NCBI GenBank assembly: GCA_030622115.1 | Contig: JAUXGN010000001.1 | Coordinates: 62,001 to 126,000, forward strand | Length of the DNA stretch: 64,000 nt | Source: Candidatus Eiseniibacteriota bacterium | GTDB taxonomy: Bacteria; Joyebacterota; Joyebacteria; Joyebacterales; Joyebacteraceae | Direction of reading: 5' to 3' | Shown here: positions 40,821 through 48,592 of the stretch, one piece after another | Numbering within the stretch: position 1 is the stretch's first letter | Layout: the number at the start of each line of letters is the position of its first letter | Position numbers and translations under genes: made by a program | Notes under the pieces: generated by a model | Databases searched by the model: none | The model's input: only the letters and a program-made list of their open reading frames with translations | What the model was told of the DNA's origin: nothing

Positions 40821-41810
40821 ATGTACAGGTGGTTTGTCTTGCTCTGCTATGCGGTGCTTTGGTGCGCCGCGACGAGTTCACGCGCTGACCCATACGAAGT
40901 CAACCCCGCCTCCGCGCACACCGTCATCGATGCTGCGTGGGGTGATAGCCCGGGAGAGTTCACGTGGCCGGGTGATGGCTGGGGTATCGGTGAGGTGAGT
41001 CGCTTCGGTCCCTTCGCGCTTGACGATTCTGGGCGTATCTACCTCACTGATCTCGTGCGCAACGAGGTCAAGATCTTCGATCGTGATGGCCGTTTCGCTG
41101 AAGCCGTGCCGATGCTCCAGGAACCGAACCTCGTCGACGATCTGGCTGTCTACGACGGCGCGATCTACTGGTTCGGGGAGACTCCCTGGGGGATTCGTGT
41201 GGTGGGTGTGAGGCCCGGCTCGCCGGAGTTGATAGACGTGGAACTCACGACTGATCCCGTTCTCACCTATGCCACTGACGGCGGCCGCATTACCGGCAAC
41301 TGCCGTCTGGTCGTAGGTCAGGAAGGTCTGGAGATGTATACTCTCCGGCCCGGCGCGAGCTTCCCGTTACTGCGCGGCAAGCGGGTGGTTCCAGTTGCCG
41401 AGCAGAGCGCGTCAAGGCGCTACGGACTTAGCACCGACTCTGGTGTAGGTATCATGACCTGCTTCGAACCCGCGATGGCGCTGTCAGGCGAGAGCGTTGG
41501 CGAGGGTGAGATCGTTCGCGTTCTTCCGGACGGCCGGATCGAGAGGGTGCTCGTACGAAACTGCGGGTGGATTTGGGGAGTCGCCGGCGACTACTTCCTG
41601 CATCCGGACTGCGAGACGGTCGAAGGTGAGCACCGCTGCTACTTCGTGCTGCGGGATGTGAACGGGACGCTGCTTTCAAGAATCCGGACACCGAAGCGAA
41701 ATACCAGAAGGACGATTAGTATCGACAAGCGCTTCCGTCTCGCGCCGGACGGGAGCTTCTACGGGCTCTACGTCGACGACGACGGCGTACGTGTGCGCTG
41801 TTGGCGGTAG
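40821..41810 (+). CDS. Secreted beta-propeller-like protein of unknown function
   Basis: Signal peptide; repeated 'LDDSGRIYLTDLVRNEVKIFDRDGRF'-type blades. Confidence 0.6.
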   Translation: MYRWFVLLCYAVLWCAATSSRADPYEVNPASAHTVIDAAWGDSPGEFTWPGDGWGIGEVSRFGPFALDDSGRIYLTDLVRNEVKIFDRDGRFAEAVPMLQEPNLVDDLAVYDGAIYWFGETPWGIRVVGVRPGSPELIDVELTTDPVLTYATDGGRITGNCRLVVGQEGLEMYTLRPGASFPLLRGKRVVPVAEQSASRRYGLSTDSGVGIMTCFEPAMALSGESVGEGEIVRVLPDGRIERVLVRNCGWIWGVAGDYFLHPDCETVEGEHRCYFVLRDVNGTLLSRIRTPKRNTRRTISIDKRFRLAPDGSFYGLYVDDDGVRVRCWR

Positions 41811-41825
41811 AAAGAGGGAGTCCCG

Positions 41826-41912
41826 ATGCGAAGAATCCCGTATGTCTTGTTTGGACTCCTCATATGCGCGAGTTTCGCGCTTGGTGGCGAGACAGAAGCC
41901 CAGGGGGACTGA
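41826..41912 (+). CDS. 28-aa signal-peptide-like ORF in frame with the downstream amidohydrolase, ended by UGA
   Basis: AGAGGGAG SD, then ATG: MRRIPYVLFGLLICASFALGGETEAQGD*; TGA at 41910-41912, next in-frame codon is GTG 41913. Confidence 0.6.
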   Translation: MRRIPYVLFGLLICASFALGGETEAQGD

Positions 41913-43100
41913 GTGAAGAACACGATGGCTAAGGATGCGGAGAAGTTCGCCGGCAAGCTCAGGAAGCTGCGCCGCCGCATCCACATGCACCCGGAACTGG
42001 CATATGAGGAGTACCGCACGTCGGAACTCGTGGCGGATACGCTCAAGGCCGCCGGAATCGAGGTTACGACCGGGGTCGCGAAGACCGGAGTCGTCGGTCT
42101 TCTGCGCGGGGGCAAACGCGGCAAGACGGTTGCGCTCCGTGGCGACATGGACGCCCTTCCGATCACGGAGCAGAACGACGTACCGTACCGTTCCAAGGTG
42201 GACGGAGTCATGCACGCGTGCGGCCACGATGGGAATACGACAACCGTGCTGGGCGCGGCGATGCTTCTCGCGGCAAGGCGTGACGATATCGTGGGCAATG
42301 TGAAGTTCTTCTTCCAGCCGTCCGAGGAGGCGCCACCCGGAGGGGCGCTTCCGATGATCGAGGCAGGTGTCCTCGAGAAGCCGAAGGTTGACTACATCAT
42401 TGGCGTGCACGTCGATTCATCGATCCCCGTCGGGAAGATCGGGGTGCGGGACGGGCACATGATGGCGGCGGCCGACGACTTCTCACTGTCTATCCTGGGT
42501 GAAGCGTCACACGGTGCGAAGCCGCATTTGGGAGTCGACGCTATCACGCTCCAGGCGCAGGTGATAATGGCGCTCCAGACGATAGTGAGTCGGAGGGTGA
42601 ACCCGACACACCCGATCGTCCTCACCCTTGGCACCATTCACGGGGGATACAGGCAGAACGTCATTGCCGACCGTGTCGACATCGAGGGAACGCTGCGGAC
42701 TCTTGATCCCAAGGACAGGAGAAACGGCGTGCGCATGATAGAGAAGACGGTCGCCCATGTGACGCAGGCCTTTGGCGGTGACTACGAGTTCGAGTTCCGG
42801 GATGGCTACCCTGTTCTGACGTGCGATCCTAAGGTCACGGCTATAGTGCGGAAGGCAACGGGTGAGCTCTTCGGGAAGCGCAGCGTTGTCGAAGTCGCCG
42901 AGCCGTCGATGGGGGGCGAAGACTTCGCCTATTTCGTCAATCGTGTTCCCGGCATGATGCTCCGCTTGGGTACGGGCAACAAGAAACGCGGCTTTACCTA
43001 TCCGTGGCACCATCCCAGGTTCGATATCGATGAAGATGCTCTCTGGATCGGAGCCGCCGTGATGGCTCACTCCGCCCTGCTCTGTCTGACGGACGGCTGA
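41913..43100 (+). CDS. M20D-family amidohydrolase/aminoacylase
   Basis: RRRIHMHPELAYEEYRTSELV, LRGDMDALPITEQN, MHACGHDGNTT, FFFQPSEE. Confidence 0.93.
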   Translation: MKNTMAKDAEKFAGKLRKLRRRIHMHPELAYEEYRTSELVADTLKAAGIEVTTGVAKTGVVGLLRGGKRGKTVALRGDMDALPITEQNDVPYRSKVDGVMHACGHDGNTTTVLGAAMLLAARRDDIVGNVKFFFQPSEEAPPGGALPMIEAGVLEKPKVDYIIGVHVDSSIPVGKIGVRDGHMMAAADDFSLSILGEASHGAKPHLGVDAITLQAQVIMALQTIVSRRVNPTHPIVLTLGTIHGGYRQNVIADRVDIEGTLRTLDPKDRRNGVRMIEKTVAHVTQAFGGDYEFEFRDGYPVLTCDPKVTAIVRKATGELFGKRSVVEVAEPSMGGEDFAYFVNRVPGMMLRLGTGNKKRGFTYPWHHPRFDIDEDALWIGAAVMAHSALLCLTDG

Positions 43101-43164
43101 TCGAGTCGCGGACTGCGAATGTGCCCCTCCTGTTGAGGCGGCAGACACCAGCACGACGAGGTAC

Positions 43165-44190
43165 ATGATGAGCGTTGGAGAACGCGAGCTGATCAAGCGA
43201 ATACGCGAGCGCGTCGGGGCGCCTGGGCGAGCGACCCTCGTTGGGATAGGCGATGATGCGGCCGTCTTCGAGCGGGCGCAGGGCCTTGGCCTCATCACGT
43301 GTGACGCGTTTGTGGATGGCGTCCACTTCCGTCGCGATTTCGCGACGTTTCGCGAGATCGGCACGAAGTGCATGGTTGCTAACATCAGCGACATCGCCGC
43401 GATGGGCGGGTTTCCAACCCGGGCGGTAGTTTCTCTCTGCATTCCCGCACACATTGCCGAGGCTGACATCGCCGCCATCTACGACGGGTTCCTGGACGCC
43501 TGCCGGCGCTACTCGTTTGACATCGTCGGTGGCGACATCGTGAGTTCCCCCAGTGATCTCGCTATCTCGATCACGCTCATGGGGGCGGCAAGTCGTGACA
43601 GGATCGTCACCCGTTCCGGCGCAGTCGTGGGCGACGCGATTATGATGACCGGGCGGGTAGGGGGAGCCGAGGCGGGACTTCGGGCTCTCACTGCAGGTCT
43701 TCCGCAGGAGGGCGCCGTACACGTGGCCGTAAGGCGGCACTTGAGACCTGTTCCCCGGATCGCCGAGGCCCAGGCGTTTCTCGACGTCGCAACACCTCAC
43801 GCGATGATCGACATAAGCGATGGGCTGGGATCGGAGCTCTGGCACCTTGCGGAAGAGAGCGGAGTCGGAGTGAGAATCGAGGAGAGTCGCATCCCCATTG
43901 ATGCGTCGGCGATTGCAGTCGCTCAGAAGATCGGTTGCAGCGCGTTCGAACTCGCGATGGGAAGCGGGGAGGAGTTCGAGCTTATCGTGGCGATACCACC
44001 ATCGGAGATGTCGCGGACAGTGGAACACATGGCGGCGGTTACGGGAACTACCGCCACGCACATCGGAGATGTGGTTGATGCCGCCGAGGGGTGCAGCATC
44101 GTGAGGTCGGACGGTTCCAGGGAGTCGCTTGAGCGATCTGGATACGAGCACCTGGGTGGTGTGAATGGGGAGGTGATGGGGAATGAGTGA
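43165..44190 (+). CDS. thiL: Thiamine-monophosphate kinase
   Basis: GERELIKRIRE, GIGDDAAVFE, CDAFVDGVHFRRD, ANISDIAAMGG, MIDISDGLGSEL. Confidence 0.94.
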   Translation: MMSVGERELIKRIRERVGAPGRATLVGIGDDAAVFERAQGLGLITCDAFVDGVHFRRDFATFREIGTKCMVANISDIAAMGGFPTRAVVSLCIPAHIAEADIAAIYDGFLDACRRYSFDIVGGDIVSSPSDLAISITLMGAASRDRIVTRSGAVVGDAIMMTGRVGGAEAGLRALTAGLPQEGAVHVAVRRHLRPVPRIAEAQAFLDVATPHAMIDISDGLGSELWHLAEESGVGVRIEESRIPIDASAIAVAQKIGCSAFELAMGSGEEFELIVAIPPSEMSRTVEHMAAVTGTTATHIGDVVDAAEGCSIVRSDGSRESLERSGYEHLGGVNGEVMGNE

Positions 44191-45004
44191 GCGCGTCGCG
44201 TGGCTGTGTGGTCTCTGGATCTGTTCGATCGTTCTTCTTGCTCTGCCGGGTCCTGCGTACGCCGGCGAGGTGTCCGGTGGAATCATCGAAGATACCTTCT
44301 GGACGAGCGCACAGAATCCCTGGGTTGTCACCGGCAATGTCACGGTCAAGTTAGGCGCGACACTGACGATCCTGAGTGGTGTCGAGGTTGTGTTCAACGG
44401 CAACTACTACCTGTGGACCGACTCCACGACCGGAGGGACGATCGTTGTTCAGGGCGCGATCGGGGACAGTGTTGTGTTCAAGGCGGCCTCCGGTCTTCCG
44501 GCTGAGAGACAATGGAGAGAGATCGGGGTGTTCAGCTCGCCGGGAACGTCATTCGACTACTGTGTGGTGATGCACGCAAAGACCGGCATCAAGCTGGATG
44601 GTTCAGACAGCCCGATCACGCACTGTGCCTTGAGGCGTTGTCAGACCGGCATCTGGTGCAGGGGAGCATCACCGTCGATCGAGAGTTCATGGATAACCGA
44701 CTGCTCGTTCGCGGGAGTCCTCTGCGAGATGAGATCGAGTTCGCCCGTGATCCACGACTGCAACCTCTACGGCAATCCTGGGTACAATGTCCGACTCATG
44801 AGCTACGTCGATCCTCCGCTGGTCACAATCGACGCCACGCAGAACTGGTGGGGGACGGCTGAGGTGGCGGAGATAGAGGCGAGCATTTTCGATCACGCCG
44901 ACACGACGGTTGTTTACGGGACCGTGGACTACAGCAACTGGTACAAAGGAACGCCTGTCGAGGAGTGCTCCTGGGGCCACATCAAGACATTGTTCAGGGA
45001 CTGA
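44183..45004 (+). CDS. Secreted right-handed parallel beta-helix protein
   Basis: Signal peptide; VTVKLGATLTILSGVEVVF; NWWGTAEVAEIEASIFDHADT; tail TPVEECSWGHIKTLFRD. Confidence 0.78.
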   Translation: MSERVAWLCGLWICSIVLLALPGPAYAGEVSGGIIEDTFWTSAQNPWVVTGNVTVKLGATLTILSGVEVVFNGNYYLWTDSTTGGTIVVQGAIGDSVVFKAASGLPAERQWREIGVFSSPGTSFDYCVVMHAKTGIKLDGSDSPITHCALRRCQTGIWCRGASPSIESSWITDCSFAGVLCEMRSSSPVIHDCNLYGNPGYNVRLMSYVDPPLVTIDATQNWWGTAEVAEIEASIFDHADTTVVYGTVDYSNWYKGTPVEECSWGHIKTLFRD

Positions 45005-45100
45005 ACACGCAAGCTCAGTCCTTGCCCCCGTCCCGTTGAGCCGAAACGTCCCATGGATAGGGCAGAACGGAAAAGGAGCAGAGAAGCGGAGGATTGATTG

Positions 45101-45129
45101 TTGACAGGTTGAACAAGCTGTGGTATTCT
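45101..45129 (+). promoter_or_regulatory. Strong sigma70-like promoter for the C25 protease gene
   Basis: TTGACA - 17 nt - TATTCT. Confidence 0.8.
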
Positions 45130-45134
45130 TGAAG

Positions 45135-45188
45135 TTGTGATGGGGATCACAAAGCCTGCGGCCGGCAAACGGTCGGAGGCTTTCTTTG
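45135..45188 (+). promoter_or_regulatory. Two-hairpin 5' leader that sequesters the SD
   Basis: Hairpin 1 TTGTGAT-GGGG-ATCACAA (45135-45152); hairpin 2 AAAGCCTgCGGCCG-gcaaa-CGGTCGgAGGCTTT (45151-45183) contains GGAGG (45175-45179), 6 nt before TTG 45186. Confidence 0.7.
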
Positions 45189-47693
45189 TACTCAATCGGA
45201 AGATCGAAGCTGGATGTTGCAAACAGCGTGGGCGCAAGCCTTCTCGGCGGCACCGTCAGTGCCGGCTCCGCAGTCAGGACTTCTGTCCTCCAGGTCGTCC
45301 TCTCAGTGTTGCTCCTCACTCTTCCTGCTCTTGATGCGAACGCCGGACTCGACCCGGCGGCTCTGACTGCCACCAGCTATGAGGTGGCAGTCACCGCCAC
45401 GGCTGACGCCGTGGTCGCTACCCTGTTGCTCGACCCAGCGCAATTGACGTTCGAGCAGCATGAGGGGTACGACCTGGTCTCCCTTGAGGGAGCCCAGCAC
45501 ACCACCGAGCCGGCTCTGCCCATGCTTCCCCTCCTCAATATTCAGCTTCTTCTTCCGCCAAACGCCGGACCCGAGGATCTATCCTATAGTTACGGTGGGA
45601 CGGTCTACCTTCCCGGTTCCTACATGATTCTGCCTGCTCCCCGGCCAGCGCGGTTCTCATCTGGTGAAGCAGTCCAAATACCCCATCCGAAAGCGGAGGC
45701 CTATGGCTCTGCGCTGCCATACCCCAGGGAGATAGCACGCCTGGCCGGGGGTGGTTCCTCTGCTGGTTACGGGATGGCCGCCGTTCTCGTGTCGCCGCTG
45801 CAATACGTGCCGGCGACAGGAGAGCTTCTCTTCCACACACGGATTGAGATCACAGTTGATCTGAACTCTGCCTCCAGCCGCGCGCTGGTTGCCGCTTCTC
45901 TCTCCTCGGCGGCCGGCGCGGCGGTTGTTGGATCCGCAGCCAATCCCGACGACATCGATTCCTACGTGTCAGCAGCATCCGCGCGGGACCATTCCGGTGT
46001 CGACTACATCATTGTATGTCCGGAGTCGTTCACCGATGCGTTCCAGCCGCTGGCCGACTGGAAGACCCGGAAGGGTGTGAAGGCGGAGATAGTCACCATC
46101 GAGTCCATCTATGCGAACCCACTGTTCGACGGGAGAGACAATGCCGAGGAGATCCGGAACTGCATAAGGCAGTACTTCTCAGAAGATGGAACAAGCTGGG
46201 TCCTTCTTGGCGGCGACACCAACATCGTCCCGGCACGCAGGGCATACGATTTCTTCTACGATCAGGGCATCCCGTCGGACCTCTACTACTCAGCGCTCGA
46301 CGGAAGCTGGGACGACGACGGTGACGGCCGGTGGGGCGAGGTCGGGAGCGACAACGTGGATATGTATGCCGACGTGTTCGTCGGCAGGGCGCCCGTCAGC
46401 ACCACAGATGAAGCGGCCATTTTCGTCGACAAGGTCCTCGTGTACGAAGGCGCGTCGTTCACGGTGCCCTCCGACTTCCAGACCAACATGCTCTTCCTCG
46501 GTGAGATCCTCTGGGATTCACCGAATCCCTATACCGACGGTGGCGTTGCGCTCGACATGATCGGCGACGGGTACGTCCCGGACGTGTTCGGTCCGATCAC
46601 CAAACTCTATGAGAGCTCCGGCAACCTGAGCACCGCGTCAGCCGTTCAGGAGCTGGAAGATGGATACGGGATCATCGTCCACGAAGGGCACGCCAACATC
46701 TCGACCGCCAGCGTTGGCCCTGGTGCGCTCACCTCCGCGACACTCGACGGTCTCGGTAACGGTGAGCGCGGTGGTCTCTGGTACTCGGTCGGGTGCTGGT
46801 CGGCTGCCATCGACTACGATACGTTCGGTGAGCACTGGCTGACAAGCAGTGGTGGCGGCGGCGTCGCGTACGTTGGTAACTCTCGCTATGGCTGGGGCTG
46901 CCCCGGCTATCCGGGACAGTGTGTGTCCGACCTCTACAGTCAGCGCTTCTTCGAGTCACTCTTCACGAAGGACCTGGTCCATGCCGGTCTGGTTCATGCG
47001 GACGCGAAGCACAATTTCATCGGTCTTGCACAGAGCGACGATTACACACGCTACGTGATGTACGAACTCAATCTCCTTGGAGATCCTGAGCTTCCGATCT
47101 GGACCGATGCTCCCTCTCTTCTTACGGTCAGCTACGACGATGTGGTTCAGCTCGAGAACGATCGAGGCGATCTCGAGATTGAGGTGACGGTCGGCGGTTC
47201 ACCCGTTGGTGCCGCCACCGTCTGCCTCATGACCAAAGACGGCGGTATCTACGTAACCGGCGAGACCGATGCTGCCGGCCGTGTCGTTCTCGTGGTCGAG
47301 TTCGACCAGCCGTGCGAGGCGGAGCTGACCGTGACGGCTCACAACAGCGTGCCGTTCGGTGGGACCGTCGGCCTCGGTGAGCCGACCTCTGATGTCGGCG
47401 ATGCAGAGTTTGGAAGCGCCACCGCTCTTCAGCAGAACTACCCGAATCCTTTCAATCCCATGACCGGCATCGCCTTCAGTGTGGCGGAGCGCGGCCATGC
47501 CCGAATCTCGGTCTACGACGTGTCCGGCCGGCTTGTCAGGGTCCTTGTCGACGAGGATGTCGACGCGGGGCCGGGCTTCGTGACCTGGAACGGCAAGGAC
47601 GATAGGGGCAGCGACGTTGCCTCCGGGACGTATTTCGCGCGCATGAGCGCGGGTGGGATCTTCACAGAGAGAAAGATGGTGCTGATGCGATAG
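45186..47693 (+). CDS. Gingipain-like (C25) cysteine peptidase with FlgD/T9SS-like C-terminal domain
   Basis: DYIIVCPESFTDAFQPLADWKTRKG, LLGGDTNIVPAR, catalytic-like IVHEGHAN and SVGCWSAAID; C-term LQQNYPNPFNP...TYFARMSAGGIFTERKMVLMR. Confidence 0.88.
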   Translation: MYSIGRSKLDVANSVGASLLGGTVSAGSAVRTSVLQVVLSVLLLTLPALDANAGLDPAALTATSYEVAVTATADAVVATLLLDPAQLTFEQHEGYDLVSLEGAQHTTEPALPMLPLLNIQLLLPPNAGPEDLSYSYGGTVYLPGSYMILPAPRPARFSSGEAVQIPHPKAEAYGSALPYPREIARLAGGGSSAGYGMAAVLVSPLQYVPATGELLFHTRIEITVDLNSASSRALVAASLSSAAGAAVVGSAANPDDIDSYVSAASARDHSGVDYIIVCPESFTDAFQPLADWKTRKGVKAEIVTIESIYANPLFDGRDNAEEIRNCIRQYFSEDGTSWVLLGGDTNIVPARRAYDFFYDQGIPSDLYYSALDGSWDDDGDGRWGEVGSDNVDMYADVFVGRAPVSTTDEAAIFVDKVLVYEGASFTVPSDFQTNMLFLGEILWDSPNPYTDGGVALDMIGDGYVPDVFGPITKLYESSGNLSTASAVQELEDGYGIIVHEGHANISTASVGPGALTSATLDGLGNGERGGLWYSVGCWSAAIDYDTFGEHWLTSSGGGGVAYVGNSRYGWGCPGYPGQCVSDLYSQRFFESLFTKDLVHAGLVHADAKHNFIGLAQSDDYTRYVMYELNLLGDPELPIWTDAPSLLTVSYDDVVQLENDRGDLEIEVTVGGSPVGAATVCLMTKDGGIYVTGETDAAGRVVLVVEFDQPCEAELTVTAHNSVPFGGTVGLGEPTSDVGDAEFGSATALQQNYPNPFNPMTGIAFSVAERGHARISVYDVSGRLVRVLVDEDVDAGPGFVTWNGKDDRGSDVASGTYFARMSAGGIFTERKMVLMR

Positions 47694-47845
47694 AAGAGCT
47701 AGCGCATTGGGAACGCATTGCTGGCCGGTTCCCTCGTTGAAGTCATCGGAGAGCCTCCTGGAACATGACTAACGGAGGGGCCGGTCGGCAACTGAATCAA
47801 TCCGGGTTTTCCTTTCTACCACCGACAGTCCAAGGAGTTAACATC

Positions 47846-48592
47846 ATGCGGTTTGCTACGATCGCTGTCTGGGTTCCCCTTTTTCTGATTTCCTTTATGA
47901 GTCCCGCCTCAGCGCGTTCCCTGACCTGGGAAGCGTGGGGTGAGAACGCTGTTGCCGCGAGCGCTTCTGAGGGAACGCACGCCTGGATCACGCACGGACT
48001 GTACGAGCGCGGGTCGGAGGTCGGGATGAACAAGTGGGAGGCCGCAGGGACCGCAATGGGCATCATGCTTGTCTGGGAGGTTGTTGAGGTCAAGGGGATG
48101 GACGCGCTCGGTGTCTCGGTTCAGGATCTTGCCGCCAACTCCCTCGGTATACTCGCGGGCGTGGCGGGGCTTGGTGTTAACTACCAGTACGTCACGTTCT
48201 CCGATCCACCGGAACACGAAAAGGTGTGGATGAACATTCCGTGCGCGCCCCGGAACGACATGAGCTACTCATTCGAGCTGCAGGCGGGTCAAGTGACGGC
48301 CGGCGTGAAGTACCACGGAACTACCCAAGGCGATATCGTCATAGGTTCCGCGTCGATGCCGGTTCATACGGGCGAGACAGGCTGCAACAGTCTGATACCA
48401 TACGTGGGTTACAAGTGGAAAAGCGGCTGGCACGCGGCCGCAGGATACGATGACGTAAGTGAGAACATGACGGTAGGTGACGGGTACGCGCTCAACGTCG
48501 GAAGGGTCGGCGCTGACATCACCGCACTCCTGGGCGACTGTGAACTCTCGTTCGGCCTCGGGCTCTTTGCGAACTACGACTCGATCTTCTAG
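47846..48592 (+). CDS. Predicted envelope/outer-membrane protein
   Basis: Signal peptide MRFATIAVWVPLFLISFMSPASA; AAGGAG SD; terminal beta-rich region ending in Phe. Confidence 0.6.
   Translation: MRFATIAVWVPLFLISFMSPASARSLTWEAWGENAVAASASEGTHAWITHGLYERGSEVGMNKWEAAGTAMGIMLVWEVVEVKGMDALGVSVQDLAANSLGILAGVAGLGVNYQYVTFSDPPEHEKVWMNIPCAPRNDMSYSFELQAGQVTAGVKYHGTTQGDIVIGSASMPVHTGETGCNSLIPYVGYKWKSGWHAAAGYDDVSENMTVGDGYALNVGRVGADITALLGDCELSFGLGLFANYDSIF

Noticed and set aside
45135-45188. Calling the leader a c-di-GMP-I (GEMM) riboswitch
   Set aside because: Only short segments (CAAAGCC, GGCAAAC) resemble the consensus, in the wrong order and in too short a leader; needs Infernal.
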